A DNA stretch of 64,000 bases from positions 18,625,384 to 18,689,383 of the forward strand of contig NC_079912.1 in assembly GCF_024868665.1 (NCBI RefSeq), in the 5' to 3' direction. Shown in pieces: positions 12,295-24,200 of the stretch; the first letter of the stretch is position 1; every line of letters begins with the position of its first letter. The stretch comes from Triplophysa rosa (Eukaryota; Chordata; Actinopteri; Cypriniformes; Nemacheilidae). The notes below the pieces were generated by a model. That model saw only the letters and a program-made list of their open reading frames with translations. It searched no databases and was not told the DNA's origin. The position numbers and the translations under genes are program-made.

Positions 12295-15109
12295 TATCCA
12301 CACAACATATTCAGATATTATAAAGGAAAAACACACAATCTATGAGAGTCACCGCTGAAAATGTCCTTCTTTTGGCCTTGTTCGAAGTAAATAATGAAGG
12401 GTGTTTTATTCCACTCCTCAAGTGTTGTCTATCAGAGAAGCAATGAGAGTTGCGTTATTCCAGCAGGGTGGAAACTAATGATCTTAAACTCATTTACAGT
12501 GACTATCCAAGAGAGAAATAAATACAAGGAAGGCTATCATTTCAAGGTGTGCGGAACGATCGGCTATCCATTTCCCTTATTTCCAGAAGACGCATGTGGA
12601 GCCGTTTGCCGCGGTGCCCTGCAGAGAGCGACACATCAGTCCAGCCAGCAGGGAGTCATCGTCGTTTTCTTTTTGATTAACGCTTCCCCCAACTAAACAT
12701 GATGGAGAGGGATCGTAAGCAACACATAAATTGAAATGAAATAACTGGAAAAACTTTGAGCGTCGTCACTTAAGACGTGCTTATTAACAGGACTAAACTG
12801 CAGATATTTCATTTGCAATGCAAATCACATGAAAGAAAAGCCTCAAAGATAAACTCTAATTATTTGGCGCAGATATAAAAGCGAAGCTCGTTCGCAGGTA
12901 CCGAAAAAGCCATTGTGATGGCGGAATGATTTTCTGTTACTATTAGTGTGTACGTTTTATAATTATTCAAATTTCAAAAAAGGGTTGAAACACTTGAGAG
13001 AGTGATTTTCTACACATGACTTCCTGTTATAATCAAGGTCTTTCTAACCTGATAACTGAAGGTTACGCCTCGGTGAATAATTCAGTAAGGCACGAAAACT
13101 CCGGCTGCACGGAGAGCACTAATCTTATATAGTCACAGTAAAGGATATTAGGGAACAATTGCCAAAAGTGACATATCTAATAGAGAGAGATTACTCTGCG
13201 CTACATCAATTTGATTTGAATTGAATACATTTCATGAGCATTTTCTGCAGCGCCGCCTGGACATAATGCAAAAACGCAAAGTGTCAGAGGAGGCCGGGAA
13301 CAGACCTGCATTTATGTCCTCGAAGAGAGGATATGATGAAAGAAACAGGGAGTTCAGCCTTTCTTAAATGGCTTCGCCGTTTCCTTTAGCAAAGCAATAC
13401 TGAGGTTTAATCAGGTAAGACATGCAGAAGATGAAAAAGCTAGGCATCATTCAAAGGACCCGAATGAGATGTGAATGTCTATCTTGAATGGTTGGAGCCA
13501 CAGGGTTTCGACACCTTTGCCTGCTTTCAGCAAAAAAATGCTGTTGATCTACAGGGGACGACGGGGAATTATGGGTAAAATGTGAGGCTGAAAAATGATG
13601 GGCCGCAATCTTTACCTCTTAATCTCTCATTGAGTGGCATGCCGGTCCCCCGCCTGACAGACGACATTAATTTCAACTGTACTTACATTACCGAGCGTAT
13701 GCGTGTGGGGGATTTTTCCTCGCTCTCCTTAGCCTGAACCTTGATCCTGAAAAGGGTGGGATGTCAACCTCCCCTGAATTAAAGCCCGCCACAGCTAATA
13801 GACCACCATCCATTCATATGACTTGAGTGCAGAGTTAATCAAAAATATTCCCTGATGGCTCAAATAAAATGAACACGCTCTCGACAAACTCTTTGTAAAA
13901 TAACCTACTCTGAAATGCTTCGGCTGAGAGTCAGCAGTTGTGTTGGGAAATAGCTGCATTGCATTTGTTATAAAATTAAAGCTCAAGTGCGATTTGTGAA
14001 GACCCTCACTGTAAATCCCACACAATGTGAACAAACGCTAAAGCGGGTGTTTTACAACGAGCCTTTAATGACACCTAGTGGCGCATCATGGTACGACATC
14101 TTCGTTACAATCGTCTTTCCAAAGAAAATGGCCACAAAAGCACAAAGTTTTTTGTCTGCCTTATTTGTGCTCAAATGTATACCATGTAAAGCTTATTCTT
14201 GTGCTATTTTTCTAAGCAATATTAACGATGCTCACAGTAAAGAAAGCCTGTTTTTGTGGATTTAATTATGTCAATTTAGTATTAGAACCGACTGTCTGCA
14301 AACGTCAAACACAATAGACACCGTTAAACAAAACAGTAACTCACCCAGCGTGAAGATTTCACAGTAAAGTTGATTTCTGTGAGAGTTTCTTCTCGTTTTT
14401 TCAATCGTTCCTTAACTTTCGTGTTTACACTTTTTCTAACGCTATTTTGGATATTTACCACTTCCGGTGTTAAAGGTAGATGCGCCTCCGCCAAAACTCA
14501 AATATATTTAATTATTTAAATACTGAATTCCCCAAATATATGTTTTTACAAAAGACTGTTGTTTTAGTCTTGTAGTAAAAATAAATTATTGTTATAGTGC
14601 AATATTTAGGCAAATGGGTCAAAATAGCTTGTCAGATTTCCTAAAATAATTATTTTTACTATGTTTACAAAATGAGGTAAACACTAAACTTGGTTAAAGT
14701 AGGCTATTATTAGACCGTGTTATTTGGCCAAAATGGCTAAAACTATACAGCATATCAATGATCATGGATTATATTCTAATATACAAAAAAATGCATATAA
14801 AAACAAAAAGCTCACAAGAAATAAAGCGTTCATTGACTACGGTGTAATCAGCTGTTCACACCTTGTTGGTCTTTTTCTTGTTCGTGATATCAGCAGACAT
14901 GTGCATTACTCAATAGCTTTTGTAATCCTTTGCCAAGCCTCCTTAAATTCTTCTCAAACTGGGCTTCAGTTTACACTCCAAGCACAACTACACAACATGC
15001 ATATTTTTTTTCACTGTATTTCTTTTACATCTTCAATAATGTGTTTGAATAAAGGGCTTTTTTTCCACGGATGGAAATCACTTTTGGCCACTGCTGTATA
15101 GTTCACAGT

Positions 15110-15310
15110 CAACTGTTTCAAGACTTCTGACAAAAGTAAATTGGGCCTTATAAAATAATGTCCCAACTGACATTTTTCAGATTTTGCCTGTTTTTATGTG
15201 TCTTTGAATCGCCTGTGAGAATGAAACAGTTGCCCTTAGCATACAAAGTCCATTGACATTTGCCAGGATGTGTATGACCTTCTGATTTTAATGCTGGTGA
15301 CATTTTAATT
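15110..15310 (+). repeat. Local direct repeat, copy 1
   Basis: Shares with 16346-16548 the blocks gaaacagttgcccttagcat, ttttatgtgtcttt and gtgacattttaat in the same order. About 75-80% similar by eye. Not part of any recognised gene. Confidence 0.75.
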
Positions 15311-16345
15311 CACATGGACAAAAAACAGTAAGTTGTCTTGAAAAAGTAAGTTTATAGGTCCCTTAAACAATCCATACTTATTACAAATGAGGTATAGGAC
15401 ACATAAAACCTAGAAACTCCACATCCAGAAGTGAAAATGAGAATCATTGATGTTGATGCATAAAATTGTATCTACATTAAACCATCCCGAAATTTACATT
15501 TCATGAAATATTAACACCTTGAGATTTTATTAAGCCAAAGCACATGGTGTAAAGAGCACCGCTAGAATCTCAGCAGTCTGAAAGAGTCATTATGCAAACA
15601 AATGTAGGAAAATTCTTTCTATTCAGCTTGTCAGTCGTGTGGACTACAATCGCTTTAAGCATCTTCTCCGTGGTGAATGTCAAGGTGTAGTGTGTGAGAG
15701 TTTCCTTCATCACAAAGGTGGAGAACAGATACGCTTATTCCATGCACTCCACATTGCTCAGTGGAGGCTTACCGGAGCTTAATACCACGCTGTCACACAA
15801 AGCCGAGCGCCTCAGATGAGATGTGTGCTTTGAATGCCAAGATAATGTTTTGTATACAAATAAGTGCGTTGGGTCCTGTGCAGTTGTTCATTAAGGATCA
15901 CTGGATGCTCAGCTTTCTTCTGTCGAGCTTCACCGTTTAACCCCGTGCAAGCTGCCACTCCATTACAGACTTGATTGGAGGGTTTGCAATGTTTATCTTA
16001 CTTTGCTCTGCTTCTATTTCCTCTTCCTCCAACCCTTCCCCCTGAATAATAGGCAGCTACTATTGACAACATCATCTGACTCATCCGATCCGGCCCGGGC
16101 ATGGTGCACTTACACCTGCTGATATCAGATTGCTTTCTGAAAAACCACCCGAACAGGGCACACTCCAAAACGTATTACAGCTTCCCATGAATACTGAGGT
16201 ATTGACAACGTAGACTTCACCTGCACAAAATGCTTTTGTTCAGATGCAGAAAATAGTCGGATTTGATGTGTTGTCATGTGTGGACATCTTTTTCAGTCAG
16301 ATTACTCAACATTTTGGTCATGTGTGTTTTGAGTATAGCTCACAA

Positions 16346-16548
16346 TTATGCATTTCAGGACAAGAGTTGTAAACCGGGCGGTATAAAGCCATGTCCCAAG
16401 TGGCATTTTTCTGGTGTGTGGTTCACATTTTCCCAGTTGTTATGTGTCTTTAAATCACCTGTTGAAACAGTTGCCCTTAGCATACAGAGTCTATTGACAT
16501 TTGGGATATGTATGACCTTTTTATTTTAATGCTTGTGACATTTTAATA
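16346..16548 (+). repeat. Local direct repeat, copy 2
   Basis: Second copy of 15110-15310, offset about 1.24 kb: catgtcccaagtggcatttt, gaaacagttgcccttagcat, gcttgtgacattttaat. Confidence 0.75.
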
Positions 16549-16783
16549 CGCGTAAAGTTTTGTCAGTTCTGTTTAAAACAGAGGAAAAAGCTCAGCTTGC
16601 CGTAAACAATTAAAGCCGCACATTGCTAATATTCTACAAAACAAAACTGTACAACCAACAAAATTGTACAACATGTCTTCAGTTTATGTTAATGCTTCAC
16701 TTCATCTTGCGCAATTTACAGCAGACAAGTTACATTAACATTACAACATCAGCGTTGTACGGACCACGATCACAAATTCATTA

Positions 16784-17660
16784 GAGGAGTAGTTCACCTT
16801 CAAAATGAAAATTCTGTCATCGTTTACTCGTTTGATAAATTTACTCATCATTTACATTGATTAGTATTAAATGCTAAACTTACATCACGTGACAGCAGTT
16901 TGAAGTTATAGCTGCACTCAGTTACATTATGCCATTATTATTGTTGCCGGATATCAATAAAAAATAAAATAAGACAAATTAGACCCAAACAGTTTCAACA
17001 AATGAAACTTCCTAAATCACAACTAATAAACTCTCCCTATTCTTCATAAACTTTTCATCAAAGTAACTGAGTGCAGCTGTGACGTGTCAGAGGAGATCTG
17101 GCCCTCCCGGCTGAGTTCTGGCTTCTCCGAGGTTTTTTCACTCTCCATTTATTTCTCATTGGAGTTTGGGTTCCTCGCCACAGGGCATTGTTGGCTGGCT
17201 TGCTCACCGGGAGACTGCTTTTATTAGATATTATTAGATATTATTCACTAGAATGATCTTGTTCTATAAACACCATGCGCTGTGCTGTGTTTTACATTTT
17301 CTGTTTTTCTGTTTTTCTCCTGTAAAGCTGCTTTGCAACAATCCACAATGTGAAAAGCGCTATATAAATAAAATTGAATTGAATTGACTCACCCTCTTGT
17401 CATTTCAAACCAGTATGACTTTCTTTCTTCCGCAGAACACAAAAGAAGATATCTTGAAGAATGTTGTTAACAGCCCCCCATTCACTTGCATTGGTTACAA
17501 TAGAAGTGAATGGGGGGCTGTGCTGTTCTGTTACCAACATTTTTCAAGATATCTTCTTGTGTGTTCTGCAGAAGAAAGAAAGTCATACGGGTTTGAAATG
17601 ACATGAGGGTGAGGAAATGATGACAGAATTTTCATTTTGAAGGTGAACTACTCCTTTAAA
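16784..17660. mobile_element. Palindromic MITE copy split by a nested insertion
   Basis: The left arm (aggagtagttcaccttcaaa, about 16784-16829) is complementary to the right arm ending at 17660 (tttgaaggtgaactactcct). The palindromic core resumes at about 17387 with actcaccctcttgtcatttc. The DNA between is a different repeat. Confidence 0.8.
16830..17386 (+). mobile_element. Repeat inserted in the MITE, with retroelement-like tail
   Basis: This segment interrupts the palindromic MITE. It carries gcactcagttacatt early on and ends with a block, gctgctttgcaacaatccac, followed by gcgctatataaataaaattg and gaattgaattga repeats. Such 'cgctatataaataaa' tails are frequent in cyprinid interspersed repeats. 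The class (non-LTR tail or other) is not certain. Confidence 0.6.
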
Positions 17661-18215
17661 ACCAAATGGAAAAAGATATTCTTACTGTTTTGCTACAGTG
17701 TACATTTTGACTACATTTTATTTAACACAATGTAAATATGTTTACATTTCACTAAACACAATGCAAATAAATGCTAGATAAAGTTTTAGTTTTAATAAAC
17801 ACTTTCAAACAAAATTAACATTCCTTAAAAGTTGCAAAGTATGGAGCAATTTTGTTAATAAATTAAAAAAGTCGCTTTTAACTGACAATAATTTGTTATT
17901 AATAAACAAATTGTCTACAATTATCAGTTTACCAGTTATGGGTTCATAAAAAGAGAAACCACACTTATCTAAAAGAAACACAACAAATATCTATTAAAAA
18001 TATATATTAAATAAACAAAGTTTTTTTTTGAAGTTCCACTCTAAAAATAGCCTAGATTTGGAATTTGTTTCAGTGATCTAAGAAGTTCTCTTTCACTCAG
18101 ATAAATATGTTGCGCTGGAATTGAGTGTCAGAGTGTAGCTTTCACAATTGACACACACACACACACACACAATGCTCCACTACACTTGCACAGAGAGAAT
18201 GAGACTGGTGGAGCC
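17661..18215 (-). other. Likely hnf4g 3' untranslated region
   Basis: Sequence immediately after the hnf4g stop in transcript sense, with an AC microsatellite and several AATAAA words on the minus strand (for example within attttatttaac near 17716). The exact end is not determined. Confidence 0.5.
18150..18171 (+). repeat. (AC)n microsatellite in the presumed hnf4g 3'UTR
   Basis: Eleven AC units, about 45 nt beyond the hnf4g stop codon in transcript sense. Confidence 0.85.
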
Positions 18216-21200
18216 TCATAGGGGTGGTTCAGGAGAGGGTCTGTTTGACATGGGCTGTGGTGGAAGCAGGAGAGCCGGGCTGCCGGGGGGCTTGTAGACC
18301 TCCTGGATCTGTACTAGGGTAGGGGAAGGAATGGGGGTCTCTGGAGATGCTGAGGGGAAAGATGGTAAAACATAACATGACAAGTTTACATTATTGAGAG
18401 TATATGTGACCCTGTGAAAACCAGGCCAAAGTCTCGTAATCTAATTTTGAGGAAACAAGCATCAAAGTTTGATTTCAAGCATTCATTTGACTATGATTTC
18501 AATCTTTGACATGGCCTCACTCAGTCAGTATTAAATCAAGGCTATATTTGCACAGTGTGTTCTTTATGTAGGATGATTTTTACGGACGTAGAAAACAGTA
18601 AATCACCAAAAAAGGCATTTCATATTTTTTTTCATAGATTAATAGAATAATCGACATACACATCTGTGAATGTCCAGGTACTGGTATTGAGCTAATGACA
18701 ATTGTCTGCCCCATTATTGGACCCTGCGGGTGTCCGTTGTGATGCAGGTGAGGCTGTTCATTGGTTAGACCTGTATAACAAATAAACAATGGATGAATTA
18801 TTACTGTTTTGTAATGCAACGCTGTTTTCTCTAACTAAAATGGCACAACCACAGTAAACATTTACATGCATTTGGCAGACAGTTTAAAAACCTTAAAATT
18901 AACCATGGTTTCATTATGGTAAAAGTGCAGTATCCATGTTTTTTGGTGGACTGATTACCATTTGTATTGCCGTAGTTTGACTACAAATATCATGGTTACC
19001 GTGGTTACTACAGTAAAACCATGTTAAATTTGTGGTTCCTACACTTATATAATACTGTGTTGTTTTCAAACCATCGGGCTCATTTGCTGCATTAGCTAAA
19101 ACACAAAAGAGTATGGTTTTACTACAAATTCCATGGGTCATTTTTGCAAGAGATGTGACAATGAGTCCATTCAAGATTTACATTTGATTGATTTATTATT
19201 TATTTGAATTGCTTCGAATTTAACTCATGTTCTTGGTGTGCCATTTATTATCGAGTGCATGGATGACATATTTTTGTAGGCCAACCTAGAAGTTAACGCC
19301 GCACTCGTTCCCTTGACCGAAAGCTTCTGCAGATCTCAAAATACGTCACCTCTGCACCGCTCTATTGAGCCATAGGAAAACGTGAGCGTCATCATGGCGC
19401 TGTGGTGTTGTGGTTGGGTTCCAGAGCATGCAGTTTGGTAAGGTGGCATGAATGCCTGATCTCAAAAAATGATCATCACGCTTACCTCCAAGAAGCATCT
19501 CCTGCAGCAGGTTATCTAGCTTGGTTAGGCCGAACAGCTTGATAAACTGAAGCTGCTCTATCAACTGCCAGGTGATGCTTTGCAGGGTAGGAAGAAGGAG
19601 CAAAAGCTCTCCGAATCGCCCACGCGAGTCATACTGCCGGTCATTAATGTAGTCTTCCAAACTCATCTGAACCTGATAGCGCATGGCCTTGATCTTAGAA
19701 GGGTCTCTTAAGCTTTTGGCATCTAGAGGTGAAAAATAACAATAACATGTTAAGTGTTCCAGTATAGATATTTGAATGGTAAACACATGGGTTGATTATG
19801 AGAGCATATACTGTACCGGGGTCGAAGAACACAATAGCCTTCAGAGCTGCGTATTCGTTGTCGTCAATTTGGATGTCCTGAAAGGGTAACACCAGTTCAT
19901 CTATAACACGGTTAGCCACCCGACCTATCTCCGGCTCAGGGCAGTTTCGATGGACAATACACCCATTACCTGCATGGGAAATAAGCAACGAAAGATCAAC
20001 ATCCTGCTGATGTGTGTAATCGTCTGTCTGTCTACAATTATGTTAAAAGCTGAAAATGACATTTTATTTGAGCAGTTACCTAGTAGCAGGATGTCTTTGT
20101 ATGGCATTGACCTCTTAGCAACCCCGAGAAGAAGATGCTCACCTGCGTGTGCTCGCAATAAACTTACCTGGAGAAAGATTTTTTAATATTTAAACAATAC
20201 TATTAAACAATAACATCAAACGGAGTTTGACTTTCTTGGTTTCTTTCCTTATCCTTTCTTTCACAACTGCTCACAGAGTCTTAGGTTAATTCCATTTAAT
20301 TTCACATATTTCCACATGAGTTTACAGCAATAAATAAAGAGTATACAATATACACAGTTTATACAATACACATTGATTTTAGAGTTTACGCAGATTTTAT
20401 GTTTTTGATGTGTTTTTAGTATGTCTCCACTGTTGTTTATATTGTGTTTTATCAAATAAATGTAGATTTTGTAGGATTTTACTGGTTCAGGGCAGGCAAT
20501 TACAGTAATTTACTGTATAGGGCTGCATGGGGCTTTTAAGCCTAAAAGATGGATCTGTTTCATCTTCATCTATTAGTTGAACCAGTACACAAAACAAGCA
20601 TAAATTATTTGTTTATGGATTAAACAAACGAACAAACAAAAAGTCATATGGACCACTTCCATAAATACAGGTTAACGGCACTTTTTGACTTTTTTTAGGT
20701 ATGCTACAGAAGAGTTTGCACGCTACAGACAGTTTCATTTGACGTTCACGCCTGCCATGAAATCAACTTCCGGTCTGTGGTCATAATATAACCATTTATT
20801 TAATATTCATTTATATTCATATTTTATTGTATATGAATTGTATTAAAGTACACTAAAACTACTCAACAGTTGTTGATTCTTTGCGGAGGTCTACTGGAAG
20901 TTAAGTCTGGGCCAAAAGAATGAAGTAATATCATTCTCGTTTTAACTTGAACTACACCTTTAAATTATATAACAAGGTTTTGCATGTCCAATAATAACAA
21001 ACATAAGATGGGGAGAACTCAAATTTTGTGCAAAACAGTGCATGATGACTACAGAGCTAAAGTGAGTCAGTCATGTGAATAGCAAACATTGAGCTTCAGT
21101 GAACGGCCCTGCAATTTAACCCAAGGGCCTCCCCAATTAGCACAGCCAGCGCTGCTTTCCATCGGCCATTACCTGGTCATCAAGAGGCAGTTCACCGAAG

Positions 21201-24200
21201 GCCGGGATGTATTTAGCCCATTCCACCAGAACAAGCAGCTGCTGCTTCATAGACTCGCAGACATCAGCGACAGTCGCAGATTTCTTCTCGGAAACATCAG
21301 CAGGGCCCATCGGACTGGCGACGTTGATCTGCTAGGAAATAGACGGGAACTGAACTTACTGCGTCTCAAATGGTTTTTGGCACAGGCTGTTGCTTCTCTC
21401 ACACAGGTGCTCAAGCAGATCATTGGAAATGTTGATGACACTGAACGCTGCTCAGAGGGCCTGACGATCACGCAAATGACTCTTGTTATCTGTCTATTGT
21501 CATTATTAACTCCAGAGCAGAACATATTTGGAGAAGCGCAAGCTAGTGTAATGAAATCGGTGTTATTTCTTCAATCAGCATTTCTGCTGGTTAATTTTTG
21601 TCTTCGGTGCCTGTTTATCTACAGCAGAATGCATTATGACTTTACACCTTTGCTTTGACTGACAATCACACCAATGATTTATTGCTCGAACGCAATAAAA
21701 CTTGCTAATTAAATGCACATTTTTGTGTCAACGCACTCTTTCCTGCACATATTCTTTCTCTTTCTTTTTGTCTGTGTGTGCGGATTAACCTTGATAGGAC
21801 GGTATACCTGCTGTGAGAGGGATTCAGCGTGAGCGAGGGCCGTGATTGGCGGCAGGTCATGTGAGTCCTGCATGTTCCTACGGGAGCTGATACGATCGCG
21901 CTCATTCTGCACCGCTTCAAAAAAACAACACAAACAGATGATTAGCGAGTTAATAACAGTCAGGAGTCATTACTGATTAGCCAAGATGACGGGTGTGTTT
22001 CTCAAGCATGCTTCTAGCCAAGCTCACACATTTCCAACAGGTTTATGACAGAATGCAGTTTGAAATGTTTTGAATGCGTCTAAAATGTAAAATCAGATAG
22101 TAGGAGTGCTCTTAAAGGGATAAAAACTCTCTCATCATTTATTCATCCTTGTGCCATTCAAAACCTGCATATGACTCTTTCTTCTGTGGAGCACAAAAGA
22201 AGATATTTTGAGAAATCTCTCCGTGGTTCTGTGTCAAAACAATGGAAGTCAATGGTGGCCGATGTTGTTTGCACACCGACATTCTTCAAAGTATCTTCTT
22301 TTGTGTTCTGCAGAAGAAAGAAAGTCATACAGGTTTGGAATGACACGAGGGTGAGTAAAAGATGAAGGAATTTGTATTTTTGTTATTTTTAGTGAATGCT
22401 ACTCTTTTCGAAAGGAGATGAAACAATTCTGGAGATCACAAAAATAATGTGACTTAAGTCACCTCATTTGCTACCTTTAGTTGCACGTGGTAAAACTTTA
22501 ACCGACCACAGTCTCGAACAACCTGTGCGCACGGAAAGCGAGGTAGGGAGCACATGATCGGTCGTCATAAAAGTGTAAGCCAAGGTTATACATCCAATAA
22601 ACGAAACATCCTTGTGTAATCAGGACAGGTTTTATGGCATCATCCCTTTTCCTTGTTATTCTATTAACTGTCTGCTTACCGCTGTGAAATGAAAGCATTT
22701 AGAAAAATACAAAATATGGCATGTTTACCTTCTTTCTTCATTCCAGCTCGAAAACATTTGTGAAGCCTGCAAAACCGGCACTGGTTCCTCTTATCTTTAT
22801 CAACAACACACTGACGATTGAACCTGGCCAAGAGGTCAAAAATCATGATCTCAAAACTTTACAGGTTAAAGGGACAGTTCACCCTAATATGAAAATTCTG
22901 TCACCATTTACTCACCCACTTGTCACTTCAAACCTGACTTTCTTTCTTCCGCAGGACACAAAAGAAGATATTCTGAAGAACGTTGGGGGCCGGCACCCAT
23001 TTACCTGCATTGGTTTTGTGTCCACAGGATAGAAGTGAAAGGGTGCCGGCGTTGTTCGGTTATAACATTCTACAAAATATCTTCTATTGTGTTTGCCGGA
23101 AGGAAGAAAGAAAGTCATACAGGTTTGACAAGAGGGTAAATGATGACACAATTTTTTATTTTTGGGTGAACTATCCCTTTAACGTACACAGTGATATAGA
23201 TAGTCTTGTTGTGTGTTGGTCATAATTATTTTTTAATGCATTTTTGCATCCAAATGATGTTTAATACACAACATTAGTTATATATGAGATGTACCTGCAT
23301 GAGTACACGTGACTCTTCCTGATGCTTCTGCGGAAGAAGCCTTTGCAGCCATCGCAGCTGGAGGCACCGTAATGTTTCCCTGTGGCTTTGTCACCACAGA
23401 TTGCGCAGTTGGAGCTCACGCCGGTTTCTCCTCGACTGGGCTCTGTCGGCATGCTTTCTGTGGACAACAGCAGTGAGAGTTAGGGATGGCGCTCATCACA
23501 CACAATGTTATTGCCATCTGAACACTCTGCTGGTTTTAGAATTGCTGCAACGCTTCAGTGTAATCATGGCTGGATGGATCACTTAGGTGCCTTCAATCTC
23601 AGCATCAGAACAAGGCTTTTACCTCAACGGTTCTGACAAACATCATGTGAATATCCAAAAGTTGCATTGCACCGTCCATATGATAGAATGATAATGTATT
23701 GATATTATGTGCAATAATGATCAAGATTCAACCAAGTATAATAAAATATCACAACAAAAGCTGGTGGGAAAAGTGGGAAGCTAATAAAACACAGCTATCT
23801 TCAGTGTTACACTCAGTGAAGCCATGCTTGGGTAAACATGGACAAACCCAACAGTTTGGTTTACAATATCCTGCGGGATCGTTTAAACTTAAATGAATTT
23901 ATCAAATTTATTATTACTTTTGTATCATTTTTCCATTTTTAAATCAAGATACATTTTTGAGAAGAAAAATGACCTACAATATCAAGTTTGAAAAAGTTTA
24001 TGCCTAAAAGAAGAAAAATATCTACCAATGCATTAAGAAAAGCAAAATAAAGTTAATTAAGTTATACTCCTGATTTAGTACCAGGGCTGGGTTTGGGGGT
24101 CTAGGGGGGCGTTGCCCCTCCAGATTTTTCTTGGGCCCCTCCAAAATTATCCAGCTGACAATTCAAATAATAAAAGATTATTATAATTTAATAATAATAA

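Larger units (their letters stand above)
12295..16783. other. Non-genic stretch downstream of hnf4g
   Basis: Holds the two-copy local repeat and high-complexity blocks at 13200-13790 and 15640-16150. A frame of 125 codons at 14724-15101 shows no family features and is AT-rich. No gene is supported. Confidence 0.45.

Noticed and set aside
14724..15101. 125-codon plus-strand frame
   Set aside because: AT-rich, low-complexity composition with no motif, splice context or family resemblance; overlaps no repeat known to code.
21089..21658. 189-codon plus-strand frame
   Set aside because: It overlaps hnf4g exon 5 in antisense; no family resemblance and the minus strand gives conserved receptor sequence.
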